From positions 2,728,501 to 2,792,500 of the forward strand of contig NZ_CP069213.1 in assembly GCF_016834455.1 (NCBI RefSeq): a DNA stretch of 64,000 nucleotides, read 5' to 3'. The stretch is from Shewanella litorisediminis (GTDB lineage: Bacteria; Pseudomonadota; Gammaproteobacteria; Enterobacterales; Shewanellaceae). Positions 8,908-18,360 of the stretch are shown here, in pieces. The notes below the pieces were generated by a model. The model ran no database searches and was not told the origin of the DNA. It saw nothing but the letters and a program-made list of their open reading frames with translations. The number at the start of each line of letters is the position of its first letter. Positions within the stretch are counted from its first letter, which is position 1. The position numbers were made by a program, and so were the translations under genes.

Positions 8908-8933
8908 AAAAAGGACCCTAAGGGTCCTTTTTA
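8908..8933. terminator. Rho-independent terminator
   Basis: AAGGACCCT and AGGGTCCTT make a 9-bp stem with A-rich and T-rich flanks. It can end the CHI-like transcript and, from the other side, the outer-membrane gene. Confidence 0.8.
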
Positions 8934-9013
8934 TCTTTCTGCCTTGTTCAGCCCTGCCTGGCTTTTGAAATAACCCACGCCCCAAGCGGCTTAAAAGGCT
9001 CTGTTGGGTGCCA

Positions 9014-10042
9014 TCAAAACTCGACGTTAAAGGCCAGTGCCAAAGCGGCCTCATTGGAGAGTTTTTCTCGCTCCCCTGTGCCCAATTCCATTTCGCCATT
9101 AAACATCATGCCTGCATAGGTGTTGAGGCTCACCTTCTGGCCTATCTGCCAGCCGAGGCGTAAAAATCCTACCCATTCGTCGAATTCCACGGTTTGTCCA
9201 TTGTCATCCAGCAATACACGTTGGCTGCGCCGGGAGCTGCCAAGCCCCAATTGCCACGCCGGCGACATTTCATAGATGAGCTCAAGCCCTGCCGGCCCGC
9301 TGAAACCTGCGTCAAAGGGGTTGGTTAACACAAAGGTGTCCGACAATCGCCAGTTAACAGCCACAAACGGGAAGACACGATTTTTGCCTATATCATCCAA
9401 ATAGATAGCACCAAGGCCGAGCAGGTTACCATTCTCAAATCTGTGCATGGCAGTGGCAACGAGCCCCCAGCTCCGGGCATCGGACGAAGAAGCTGTATCG
9501 GCCCAGGTATACTGCAACATGGGGCTCAGGCTATAAAACCAATTGTCATCACGATAACCGACAGACATGGACAGGTTATATCTGTTGATGGAGCTCCAGG
9601 GGGTTACCCGGCCTGCAAAGAGTGCTTCATCACCGGATTGCCAGCGGTAGTCCAGTACATCGTAACCAAGCGACCATCCCAGCGACCAGTTCTTATTCAG
9701 TCCGTGGTTCCCTTTAAGGTCAAACATATACAGATCGCGCCCCAGACTCGCCTGCCCCACTTCGGCATCCTGGGTACTGACATAGGCAGCCTGAAACGAC
9801 AAGGACGCCGGACGCCCCTGGGCCATGGCTTTTGGCGCCATAACGCCCAGGAGCAAGGCTAAGGAACAAAGCGTGGCCGTCAGGGTAACATTGCCGGGAT
9901 TAAGGATACTGTTGTTGGCAGTGCTCTTTTGCTGAGCATTCTGATTGTTGAGGGACGCGTCGGTTACAACATCTGATGCAGTTGATAGGGTTGACTTAAC
10001 TGAGGTTTGCGGCGACAGATTCGGCATCTTCATGGGTATCAT
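9014..10042 (-). CDS. Outer-membrane beta-barrel protein (DUF6268-like)
   Basis: About 342 residues from the ATG at 10042; ATG 10033 is an alternative. The frame stays open further upstream into the TetR gene, but that part is not protein-like. The body alternates aromatic and small residues in strand-like pairs (WSLGWSLGYDVLDY, YNLSMSVGYRDDNWFYSLSPML) and ends in AFNVEF with a terminal Phe, as barrels recognised by the Bam complex do. A hydrophobic signal-like stretch ending in MAPKAMAQG lies unusually far in, after about 50 polar Ser/Thr/Asn-rich residues. Function is unknown. It follows the tetR gene by 47 bases on the same strand and could be co-transcribed. Confidence 0.7.
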   Translation of the reverse strand: MIPMKMPNLSPQTSVKSTLSTASDVVTDASLNNQNAQQKSTANNSILNPGNVTLTATLCSLALLLGVMAPKAMAQGRPASLSFQAAYVSTQDAEVGQASLGRDLYMFDLKGNHGLNKNWSLGWSLGYDVLDYRWQSGDEALFAGRVTPWSSINRYNLSMSVGYRDDNWFYSLSPMLQYTWADTASSSDARSWGLVATAMHRFENGNLLGLGAIYLDDIGKNRVFPFVAVNWRLSDTFVLTNPFDAGFSGPAGLELIYEMSPAWQLGLGSSRRSQRVLLDDNGQTVEFDEWVGFLRLGWQIGQKVSLNTYAGMMFNGEMELGTGEREKLSNEAALALAFNVEF

Positions 10043-10089
10043 CCGTGGTAAAAATATCGGGAGCCAATACGCAGCCGCCGCGCCGAGGA

Positions 10090-10710
10090 TCAGCTTTTTG
10101 CGGCAGCCAAAAACATTTTCACTGTGTCTTTCAGATAACGGGCACGCTCGGCGTCTGTCTCTTGCAGTGGCAATCCCAGCTCCAACAGCAGGCGCCTTTC
10201 CCCGTATAGCATCAGGCATAATCTGATAGCAGCATGACGCACATCCCCAAACCGGAATGCCCCCGTCGCCTCCACTCTGGAGAAATAGTCGCTGAGCATC
10301 GCCAGTATACGGCTTGGCCCACCGGCAAAATACAAACGGGAAACTTCAGGGTGAGTCTCTGACTGTGACAAACAGGCCCGGTAAACAGTCAAGGCTTCTT
10401 CGCTGACAATCATGTCGCCAAAACGACTGGCAAACTGCATCAACACCTGCTCTGGATGTGCTACATCCGCCAGCATGTCGGGAGTCATTTCATGCACATC
10501 GCATTTGCATTCGATTGAGGCGACAAACAAATCATCCTTGTTGCCAAAATGAGCATAGACGGTTTGTTTAGAGACCCCCGCTTTTTTGGCCACCTCATCC
10601 ATACTGGTATTGGGAAAACCCTGGGCGCAAAAAAGCGCAATAGCCGCTTCCAAAATGGCGGCACGCTTTTGTTCACTGCGACTTGGGCTGGGAGATTGTA
10701 CGGATGTCAT
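10090..10710 (-). CDS. TetR/AcrR family repressor of the adjacent RND pump
   Basis: 206 residues. The N-terminal helix-turn-helix is classical: AAILEAAIALFCAQGFPNT, then VAKKAGVSKQTVYAHFGNKDDLF. The C-terminal ligand domain is of the AefR-like type. It diverges from the efflux operon at 10863, and the gap holds two copies of a 15-bp quasi-palindrome. By family knowledge it should repress both directions until a toxic ligand binds. The inducer cannot be inferred. Confidence 0.88.
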   Translation of the reverse strand: MTSVQSPSPSRSEQKRAAILEAAIALFCAQGFPNTSMDEVAKKAGVSKQTVYAHFGNKDDLFVASIECKCDVHEMTPDMLADVAHPEQVLMQFASRFGDMIVSEEALTVYRACLSQSETHPEVSRLYFAGGPSRILAMLSDYFSRVEATGAFRFGDVRHAAIRLCLMLYGERRLLLELGLPLQETDAERARYLKDTVKMFLAAAKS

Positions 10711-10761
10711 TCATCACACTCAGTCAGGTTACGCGAAAAATCAGTCTAAATTTAAGCATAG

Positions 10762-10811
10762 AATAGACTAGACAGTCCAGTTCCACCAAAATAGACTAGA
10801 CAGTCCAGTTC
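10762..10811. promoter_or_regulatory. Duplicated TetR-type operator
   Basis: A 22-base unit (10762-10783) is repeated exactly at 10790-10811, a 28-base period. Each unit contains the quasi-palindrome ACTAGACAGTCCAGT (10767-10781 and 10795-10809), whose arms ACTAGAC/GTCCAGT pair at 6 of 7 positions. It lies between the divergent tetR gene and the efflux operon. Confidence 0.75.
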
Positions 10812-10862
10812 TACCACTTTTTAACCGGAACCCTACCGGAGTGATACCGACAGGACACATAC

Positions 10863-11975
10863 ATGAATGCAATGAATTGCCACAAGTGGATAAGACAGCT
10901 ACCTCTGTTCCTGGGGCTGAGTCTCTTGTCCGCCTGTCAGGAAAAGGATGCCGGGCCGTTCAGTGACAATAACCCGCCCACAGTTATCACCCAAAGCCTG
11001 AGTCTGAGCGAGGGCTATCAAAGGCCGCTGGAATTCAGTGGCACCATTCGCGCCGCCAACACCACAGGTGTGGGCTTCGAACTCGCCGGCAAGCTCAGTG
11101 GCCTCTTTGCCGACAGCGGCAACCGGGTACAAAAAGGCCAGCTGCTCGCGGCGCTTGATACCAGCCTGCTGGAAGCCGAGCAGCAAGAACTCAAAGCAGC
11201 GCTGAGCCAAAACAGTGCCGATCTCAGCCTGGCTCAATCTACCCTCAAACGCAGCCAGGAACTCAAGAAACAAGGGTATGTGTCCAGCCAACAGCTGGAT
11301 GAACTCGAAGGACGACTGGGTAGTCTCGAAGGCGCCCGGGAGCGTCTGAAGGCCAGTCTGTATGCCAATACCCTGAAACTGGAAAAGTCCCGACTGCTGG
11401 CCCCATTTGACGGCAGCATCGGCAGCCGCAGCTTCAATCTCGGAGAAGTCGTTCCCTTGGGGCAGCCGGTGTTCGTTCTGGTTGAAGACAAAGCCGCCCA
11501 GGCCCATGTTGGCGTACCGGCTGACATAGCCAAGACGCTTACCCAGGGCCAACTGATGGATCTGCGCGTGGGCCGCGAGCATTACCGCGCGGTGCTCGCC
11601 GGTATTAACCCCGCCATAGACCCTGTAACCCGCACTGTGGGGCTTAGGCTGTCGCTGCCACCCGATGCTCACGTCCTCAACGGTGAAATTGCCTACCTTA
11701 ATTATCAGCAGCAGGTGAATACCCCGGGCTTTTGGGTGCCTGTGTCTGCACTCACCGATGGGCTTCGTGGTCTTTGGAATCTTTACGTGGTTGAGCCCCA
11801 TGGGGAAAACGAATTTGTGGTCGAGCGCCGGGACGTGGAAATCCTCTTCACCGATAAAGACAGGGCCTATCTTGTTGGCGCCCTCAAAGCGGGAGACGAG
11901 ATTGTCACCCAGGGATTGCACAAACTGGTGGTGGGCGAGCATGTCCAGCCCATGACAGCCCTTGCCACGAGGTAG
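10863..11975 (+). CDS. RND efflux periplasmic adaptor (membrane fusion lipoprotein)
   Basis: 370 residues. The signal ends in a lipobox (SLLSACQEK), so the protein is probably anchored by a lipidated Cys. The barrel-sandwich halves GTIRAANTTGVGFELAGKL and LLAPFDGSIGSRSFNLGEVV flank a helical hairpin at about 100-165, followed by beta-barrel and membrane-proximal domains. It links an inner-membrane RND pump to an outer-membrane channel. The pump gene follows after 3 bases. No outer-membrane factor gene is in this operon, so a TolC-like channel encoded elsewhere is probably used. Confidence 0.9.
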   Translation: MNAMNCHKWIRQLPLFLGLSLLSACQEKDAGPFSDNNPPTVITQSLSLSEGYQRPLEFSGTIRAANTTGVGFELAGKLSGLFADSGNRVQKGQLLAALDTSLLEAEQQELKAALSQNSADLSLAQSTLKRSQELKKQGYVSSQQLDELEGRLGSLEGARERLKASLYANTLKLEKSRLLAPFDGSIGSRSFNLGEVVPLGQPVFVLVEDKAAQAHVGVPADIAKTLTQGQLMDLRVGREHYRAVLAGINPAIDPVTRTVGLRLSLPPDAHVLNGEIAYLNYQQQVNTPGFWVPVSALTDGLRGLWNLYVVEPHGENEFVVERRDVEILFTDKDRAYLVGALKAGDEIVTQGLHKLVVGEHVQPMTALATR

Positions 11976-11978
11976 ACC

Positions 11979-14900
11979 ATGATTAAAGCCTTTGTGGAAA
12001 ATGGCAGGCTGGCGGCGCTGTTTATTGCGCTCTTGCTGGTTGCCGGTCTTGGCGCCATGAGTGCCCTGCCCCGACTCGAAGACCCCCATATCACCAACAG
12101 ATATGCCTCTGTCATTACTCACTATCCGGGCGCCTCTGCAGAGCGGGTAGAAGCCCTTGTTACTGAGGTGCTGGAAAACCAGTTAAGGCGGCTGGAAGAA
12201 TTAAAGCTTATCCAGTCCACCTCCAGACCGGGCATTTCGGTAATTCAGCTGGAGCTGAAGGACGATATCACCGAAACCGACCCCGTCTGGTCCCGGGCCA
12301 GAGACTTAATGGCCGACAGCCGGGCTAAGTTGCCCGAAGGAGCACTTAACCCCACCCTTGACGATCAGATTGGCTACGCCAATACCGTTATTCTGGGTCT
12401 TGCGTGGCGCGGTGGTGGCGAGCCCAGAGTCGATATTCTCGGGCGGTACGCCAAAGAGATGCAGAGTCGCCTGCGACTGTTGCCCGGTACCGACTTTGCC
12501 CACCTCTATGGTGCCCCCAGCGAAGAAATACTGGTGGAGCTCGATGGCAACAAGGTCAATCAACTCTCGTTAACCCCCGGTGACATAGCGCAAATACTCA
12601 CCGCAGCCGACAGTAAAATCGCCGCGGGTGAAATCCACAACAGCCACTTCCGCGCCCTGGTCGAGGTATCGGGGGAGCTGGACTCCCAAACCCGCATCCG
12701 CCAGGTTCCCCTCAAGGTGGACGCCTCAGGTCAGATAATCCGCCTGGGTGACGTTGCCCGCGTCAGTCGCCAATACAAGTCTCCGCCCGATACCCTGGCA
12801 CTCCTGTCCGGCGAGCGCGGCATCATGGTCAGCGCCCGCATGCTCAATAACACCCGGGTAGACAAGTGGCTCGCCCAGGTTCGCAGCACAGTATCCGAGC
12901 TCGAAGCCGGTATGCCCGCCAATATCGAGGTACAGTGGCTGTTTGAGCAGGAGAGCTACACAGTCACCCGCTTGGGTGAGCTGGCAATGAACCTGCTGCA
13001 GGGCTTTATCATCATCCTGCTGGTGTTGATGCTTACCCTGGGGCTTCGCAATGCACTGGTCGTCTCACTGTCATTGCCCCTTACCGCGCTTTTTACCCTG
13101 GCATGCATGCGCGCGGTGGATTTACCCATTCATCAGATGTCAGTCACGGGCCTGGTGGTGGCGCTGGGGATCATGGTGGATAACGCCATTGTGATAGTGG
13201 ATGCCATTTCCCAAAGAAGGCAGGAAGGGCAGGCACGGCTCGAAGCGGTCGGCAATACCTTAAAGCACCTGTGGCTGCCTTTGGCCGGTTCTACCATTAC
13301 CACCATACTCGCCTTTGCTCCCATCGTGCTGATGCCGGGCGCAGCGGGCGAATTTGTGGGTGGCATTGCCATATCCGTGATGTTTGCCCTCGCCGGTTCC
13401 TACCTTATCTCTCATACCCTGATTGCCGGATTGGCCGGGCGTTTCAGTCCCGCAAACGAAGGCAACGACTGGCGCGCCCATGGCATTCGCATGCCAAAGC
13501 TAGCCAGTGCTTACGAAGGGCTGCTCGGCAAAGTCCTGCAACGCCCCCTGACCAGCGCACTGCTGATAGGCCTGTTGCCCCTGTTGGGCTTTATGGCATC
13601 AGGTCGCATGACAGAGCAATTCTTCCCGCCTTCTGACAGGGATATGTTCCAGATTGAAGTGTATCTTGCCCCCCAGGTGAGCCTGGAGCGCAGCCAAATC
13701 ACAGTGGCGGCCATGGACAAACTGCTGGAGCAAACCGATGGCATAGAGCGCATCGATTGGGTGGTCGGCGGCAACATCCCCTCTTTTTATTACAATATCA
13801 CCCAGCGCCAGCAGGGGGCGGCCAACTATGCCCAGGCCATGGTGAAAGTGAAGAATTTCGATACCGCCAATGCCCTCATCCCCGAGCTGCAACGCACCCT
13901 CGACAGAGAGTTTCCCGAAGCGCAGGTGCTGGTTCGAAAACTGGAGCAGGGGCCGCCATTTAACGCACCCGTGGAGCTGATGGTGTACGGCCCGTCGCTG
14001 GAGGAACTCAGACGCATCGGCGATGACATCCGGGCCATTCTCGCCTCACACGACAAGGTGATCCATACCCGCGCCACCCTGAGCCCGGGCGCACCCAAGG
14101 TACAGCTGGCGGTGGACGAGGATGCGTCGCTCATGAGCGGGCTGACGCTCACCGATATCGCCAATCAGGTGCAAATGGCCACCACAGGCAGAAGCGGCGG
14201 CAGCATACTGGAACAGACAGAGTCGCTGCCGGTGCGGGTACGTCTCGATAACAGCATGCGCGAGCAGCAAGGGCGCCTTGCCGCCATAGAGCTGGTGTCC
14301 CGCGCGGGCAGCGGCATCCCCCTGTCGGCACTGTCTCAAACGCACATCACAGTCAGCCGCGGCGCCATTCCACGGCGTAACGGCCAGCGGGTCAATACCC
14401 TTGAGGCCTACATTCAAACCGATGTGTTGCCTGCCAGGGTCCTGGGCGACGTCCGTGAGCGCATTGATGCCCTGCCCTTGCCGCCGGGATATCACATTGA
14501 AGTGGGCGGCGAGAGCGCCAAGCGAAATGAGGCTGTGGGCAATCTGTTGTCATCGGTGGCCCTGGTCATCACCTTGTTGCTGGCCACTGTGGTACTCAGT
14601 TTCAACTCCTTCCGCCTGACCGGCATCATACTGCTCAGCGCAGCGCAGTCGGCAGGACTTGGGCTGCTTGCGGTGTACCTGTTTGATTATCCTTTCGGCT
14701 TTACGGTGATCATCGGCTTGCTGGGGTTAATGGGGCTTGCCATTAACGCCGCCATCGTGATTTTGGCCGAGCTTGAGGATGTGGCCGATGCCAGACAGAT
14801 GTCATTGCAAACCCTGGTGAAAACCGTGGCCAGCTGCACCCGCCACATCACATCGACGACCATAACCACGGTAGGGGGATTTTTACCGCTGATTATTGCC

Positions 14901-15047
14901 GGAGGGGGATTTTGGCCACCTTTTGCGGTGGCCATTGCCGGTGGAACCGTGCTGACGACCCTGTTGTCGTTGGTGTGGGTACCTGTAATGTATCGCCTGC
15001 TGATGCAAAAACGCGTGCAGGCTCAACTCTCGGTTCAGCCGGTGTGA
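11979..15047 (+). CDS. RND efflux pump permease (AcrB-type, HAE family)
   Basis: 1022 residues, typical length. It has a first membrane helix at about 12-30, a large periplasmic loop, helices from about 335, and a second half that repeats this plan. TM4 carries GIMVDNAIVIVDAI, with the two Asp residues of the proton relay. LPRLEDP and the PPSDRDMFQIEVYL segment are family-like. It exports drugs, solvents or other amphiphiles using the proton gradient. It is translated with the adaptor upstream and is presumably under the TetR gene at 10090. Confidence 0.93.
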   Translation: MIKAFVENGRLAALFIALLLVAGLGAMSALPRLEDPHITNRYASVITHYPGASAERVEALVTEVLENQLRRLEELKLIQSTSRPGISVIQLELKDDITETDPVWSRARDLMADSRAKLPEGALNPTLDDQIGYANTVILGLAWRGGGEPRVDILGRYAKEMQSRLRLLPGTDFAHLYGAPSEEILVELDGNKVNQLSLTPGDIAQILTAADSKIAAGEIHNSHFRALVEVSGELDSQTRIRQVPLKVDASGQIIRLGDVARVSRQYKSPPDTLALLSGERGIMVSARMLNNTRVDKWLAQVRSTVSELEAGMPANIEVQWLFEQESYTVTRLGELAMNLLQGFIIILLVLMLTLGLRNALVVSLSLPLTALFTLACMRAVDLPIHQMSVTGLVVALGIMVDNAIVIVDAISQRRQEGQARLEAVGNTLKHLWLPLAGSTITTILAFAPIVLMPGAAGEFVGGIAISVMFALAGSYLISHTLIAGLAGRFSPANEGNDWRAHGIRMPKLASAYEGLLGKVLQRPLTSALLIGLLPLLGFMASGRMTEQFFPPSDRDMFQIEVYLAPQVSLERSQITVAAMDKLLEQTDGIERIDWVVGGNIPSFYYNITQRQQGAANYAQAMVKVKNFDTANALIPELQRTLDREFPEAQVLVRKLEQGPPFNAPVELMVYGPSLEELRRIGDDIRAILASHDKVIHTRATLSPGAPKVQLAVDEDASLMSGLTLTDIANQVQMATTGRSGGSILEQTESLPVRVRLDNSMREQQGRLAAIELVSRAGSGIPLSALSQTHITVSRGAIPRRNGQRVNTLEAYIQTDVLPARVLGDVRERIDALPLPPGYHIEVGGESAKRNEAVGNLLSSVALVITLLLATVVLSFNSFRLTGIILLSAAQSAGLGLLAVYLFDYPFGFTVIIGLLGLMGLAINAAIVILAELEDVADARQMSLQTLVKTVASCTRHITSTTITTVGGFLPLIIAGGGFWPPFAVAIAGGTVLTTLLSLVWVPVMYRLLMQKRVQAQLSVQPV

Positions 15048-15280
15048 GCCTTGAGGGTATGGTAAATTTTGTCTTTCAGCTCGGCACGCTCGAGTTTGAG
15101 GGCTGAGAAGTGTTCATCTGTGGTGGGCACTTTGTTGACCTCCAGACCACGGATCTTATGATCCAGTTCGTGATAACGTCTGGCTTTGGCGCTGAAGTCG
15201 CTGTTACTGGATTTTAGACTTTGGATAAGCTCGCTGTAATCGGGAAACTCATTGGAAAGAAGGTGGTTTTCTCCCAGCAT
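15035..15280 (-). CDS. YdcH/DUF465 family small protein
   Basis: 81 residues from the ATG at 15280, which has the strong ribosome site GGAGGT five bases upstream; the longer start at 15292 lacks one. It is a charged helical protein (ARRYHELDHKIRGLE, LERAELKDKIYHTLK) typical of DUF465, probably a helical hairpin. Function is unknown. Its 3' end overlaps the convergent pump gene by 13 bases. Confidence 0.8.
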   Translation of the reverse strand: MLGENHLLSNEFPDYSELIQSLKSSNSDFSAKARRYHELDHKIRGLEVNKVPTTDEHFSALKLERAELKDKIYHTLKAHTG

Positions 15281-15428
15281 GGTGACCTCCATTTGGGTGG
15301 GTTGTAAGGGTATCGAGGCATGCTGCCCTCTCCATTTAGCCCTGTTGGCTCAAGTCAGAAGGCAGCACAAAAAACGTACAACCTATTCACCATAAGCCGC
15401 ACCCAAGAGTTGTGCAAACTTGAGCCAA

Positions 15429-15454
15429 TAAAAAGGCGCCCTCGGGCGCCTTTT
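15429..15454. terminator. Rho-independent terminator
   Basis: AAAGGCGCCC-TC-GGGCGCCTTT has A-run and T-run flanks. It lies just past the stop of the TonB receptor gene (minus strand) and can act both ways. Confidence 0.8.
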
Positions 15455-15471
15455 GTCTCCTTTACATCCGC

Positions 15472-18165
15472 TTAGAACGACTGACGGAATGCCGCCCAGT
15501 AGGTGCGACCACGAATATCGTAAAGATTGCCGTTGTATGTGCCATCGTAGGCAAATACCGGATCTTCATCGGTCAGGTTGGTGACCCCCACAGAGACACT
15601 GTTGTTCCATGGCAATACATAGCTGTAACTGAGGTTGTGGGTCCAGGCGCTGTCGAGCTCGTACAGCTCTTCTGTGCCCTCGATGTAATCCCAGCTGGTT
15701 TGGGTGCCAATGAAGTTGCCGTAATAATTCAGGGCATGATCACCATAGTGGTAGGCCATGGTCAGGTTGATGCGGTCTTCCGGTACCCCTTCACGACCGG
15801 CCAGGTCATCCCCCAGAATTTGCTCGCCAGCCTCGGCATAGGTGGACTTGTACTTGAAGTAGTGTGACCAGCCCAGCCCCAGAGTCAGTTCACCAAAACC
15901 GGTGTCAAACTTGGCATCGGCCTTGAGATCCAGGCCTTCACGCTCAGACAGACCCAGATTGAGCTTCTGGCTGACAACATAGTCAATCTTGCCATTACCC
16001 AGACGGGAAATTGAAGTGGAGGGATAGATATCCGACACATCAGGACGCGGCACACCGGCGGCATCGGCCGCTTCCCACAGTTTGGCCTGGGTACGGACTA
16101 TCTCACTGGCGGAGAGCTCTTCAATCAGGTTGGTGGTCTCAAGCTGCCAGTAATCCACCGAGAAGCTGATATCGTCGGTGATATTCCACACCACACCAAA
16201 GTTAAGAGACTCCGACTCTTCCGGCTCCAACTCCTGATTACCACCGGTACGGGTCGGCGCATAGTCGCGGCGGGCACAGGCGTCTATATCCTCTCCTTCG
16301 GTGTAACAGTTGAGGTAGTTGGTGATATAGCCAAAGCCCTCAGAGGTGCCCTGGTACAGATCAGACAAGGTCGGCGCCCTGAAACCTGTGCCCCATGAAG
16401 TACGCAGCAAGAGCGCATCAACCGGCTTGTAGCGCAGTGACACCTGAGGGTTAAAGGTACTGCCAAAATCAGAGTAATGGTCGTAACGACCGGCGAGGTT
16501 CAGCTCGACACTTTCAAGCAAGGGCAGCACAAACTCGGCATACACCGCTTTAACGTCACGCTCACCCGAGCCGCCACTGCCGCCGTTTCCGCCCACAATC
16601 AGCCCGGCTTCCGCCAGGGCATCCACTCTGGAGTCGAGGGTTTCTTCACGGTAGCCGCCACCCAGATACATGGCCGACAAACCACCGGGCAGTTCAAACA
16701 AGTCCAGCGACACGCCGCCATTGATGTCGAGGTAGGTGGCATTCATGCGCTTGTCGTAGTTGGCGGTGGCGCCGCCTGGCATTACCGAATTGGGGTCGCG
16801 GGGATCCCAGCCCACAAAGCTGTTGCTGGCATCATCCCAGTAACCCACCAGATCAGAGGTGGCCCCCACCAATTGATAGCCGGTACCCCAGGTAAAGTTG
16901 GCGTACTTGTTATAGTTTACCGACAGATCCCAGCTCCAATCGTCGTGATTGCCGTTGAGTGCCAGCAGGTAGTCGTAGATGTTGTCGTGGTGTTCGGCAA
17001 CCCTGTCCCCTGCGGTATCGAAGCGGAACGTCATGGCCGCGTAGGGGTCTGGCAGCAGCTCCACCAGCTCAAGACCTTCTTCAGTGGTGTAAGCCGGCAA
17101 GCCCTGCGGAATGGAAATCTTGCCGGGCACCGGTGCAGAAATGTCCATGGTTTCGTTGGACGCCCAGTAAGCACGGGCAGTGAGCTGAATTTCATCACCA
17201 AGCTCGTAGGTATAGTGCAGCAGGGTATTATCGCGGCGCTGATCCACCGAGGTTGCCGCAGCCTTGGTGTAATCGTAGGCACACAGGGTATCACCGGGGT
17301 AATCCGAGTCCTCCAGCACACCCATGAACTTGTCGCCGTATACATCGGCGCAGCGCCTGTCGGCATTGGCAAAAGGCGCCGAGTAAACCCAGCCACCGGC
17401 GCCGCCCTGAGTCAGGGTACGGCCGGTGGGACTGATATTCACCCAATCCTGATAGTCGTTGGGATTGCCGCCTTCCTTGAGAAACGGCTGGGTATACCAG
17501 CGATCGGACTGCATAATGCGGTCCACTTCGTAGTGTTCAAAGGTGAAGACCAGATGGCCCTTGTCTGAACTTAAACCACCGGTAAAGGACAGATTGGACG
17601 AGTCTCCCCCCTCCTGAGAAGGTCTGTCCATACGGCCATCAAACTGAATGCCCTGAAAGTCTTTTTTCAGAATGATGTTCACCACACCGGCGATGGCATC
17701 GGTGCCATAAATGGCAGAGGCCCCATCGGTGAGGATTTCAATGCGCTCAACCGCCGCCATGGGGATGGTATTGATGTTGGCAGCCCCGCCGTCCATCACA
17801 GGTGATTTGGCCATGCGTTTGCCGTCAAGCAGCGTCAGGGTATGAAAGGCCGAAGCCCCCTTGAGCTGAACCGTGGCCTGGGAACCCCATCCATTGTTTG
17901 ACCCACCGCCCCAGGAGCCAAAGGCATTGAGGTTGGAACTTCTTAAGGCGTCGCCCACCGTGGCAAAGCCTGCCTTGGCGATGTCGTCGGCTGTGATGGT
18001 GGTGATGGGGGTCGCTCCTTCCATGTCCACCCGCATAATATTGGAGCCGGTAACCGCAATACGCTCTACCTTGTCCTGATCCAACGCCTGCTCTTCAGCC
18101 CAAAGAGGGCTGACAGCCGTGCCCATCAGCAACGCCAAACTCAATGCCAGTTTGCTCTGTTTCAC
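15472..18165 (-). CDS. TonB-dependent outer-membrane receptor
   Basis: 897 residues. The signal peptide ends in SPLWAEE and is followed by a short TonB-box-like stretch (ERIAVTGSNI). The plug domain at about 40-160 includes LLDGKRM and VERIEILTDGASAIYGTDAIAGVVNI, then a 22-strand-type barrel ends in the terminal Phe of AFRQSF. It imports a bulky substrate in a TonB-energised way. The substrate is not readable, although this GSNI-type subclass in Shewanella is often linked to peptides or carbohydrates rather than only siderophores. A GntR-type palindrome lies 72 bases upstream. Confidence 0.9.
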   Translation of the reverse strand: MKQSKLALSLALLMGTAVSPLWAEEQALDQDKVERIAVTGSNIMRVDMEGATPITTITADDIAKAGFATVGDALRSSNLNAFGSWGGGSNNGWGSQATVQLKGASAFHTLTLLDGKRMAKSPVMDGGAANINTIPMAAVERIEILTDGASAIYGTDAIAGVVNIILKKDFQGIQFDGRMDRPSQEGGDSSNLSFTGGLSSDKGHLVFTFEHYEVDRIMQSDRWYTQPFLKEGGNPNDYQDWVNISPTGRTLTQGGAGGWVYSAPFANADRRCADVYGDKFMGVLEDSDYPGDTLCAYDYTKAAATSVDQRRDNTLLHYTYELGDEIQLTARAYWASNETMDISAPVPGKISIPQGLPAYTTEEGLELVELLPDPYAAMTFRFDTAGDRVAEHHDNIYDYLLALNGNHDDWSWDLSVNYNKYANFTWGTGYQLVGATSDLVGYWDDASNSFVGWDPRDPNSVMPGGATANYDKRMNATYLDINGGVSLDLFELPGGLSAMYLGGGYREETLDSRVDALAEAGLIVGGNGGSGGSGERDVKAVYAEFVLPLLESVELNLAGRYDHYSDFGSTFNPQVSLRYKPVDALLLRTSWGTGFRAPTLSDLYQGTSEGFGYITNYLNCYTEGEDIDACARRDYAPTRTGGNQELEPEESESLNFGVVWNITDDISFSVDYWQLETTNLIEELSASEIVRTQAKLWEAADAAGVPRPDVSDIYPSTSISRLGNGKIDYVVSQKLNLGLSEREGLDLKADAKFDTGFGELTLGLGWSHYFKYKSTYAEAGEQILGDDLAGREGVPEDRINLTMAYHYGDHALNYYGNFIGTQTSWDYIEGTEELYELDSAWTHNLSYSYVLPWNNSVSVGVTNLTDEDPVFAYDGTYNGNLYDIRGRTYWAAFRQSF

Positions 18166-18236
18166 TCTTTCTCTCCCTTTTTATTGTTTTCCCGGTGCTC
18201 CGGATACAAAAGCGCCATTTTTATATCACATACTTT

Positions 18237-18252
18237 ATTTTGTATACAATAT
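18237..18252. promoter_or_regulatory. GntR/FadR-type operator candidate
   Basis: The 16-base near-palindrome ATTTTGTATACAATAT contains a perfect TTGTATACAA core, the shape of GntR-family FCD-type operators. It lies in the gap between the divergent TonB receptor and chemoreceptor genes. No GntR gene is present in this window. Confidence 0.5.
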
Positions 18253-18360
18253 GTTTAATTAAATTAACAAAAGGTGAAACCAGAGTTGGAGCTTGGTCAA
18301 TTTTTCGTACGCCGTCCCGGTGTACATTAGTCACACCCTGCGAGTCTGTAAGGAAAAACA

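Noticed and set aside
10043..10219. N-terminal extension of the barrel protein frame into the tetR gene
   Set aside because: Basic, non-family sequence that overlaps the end of a well supported gene in another frame.
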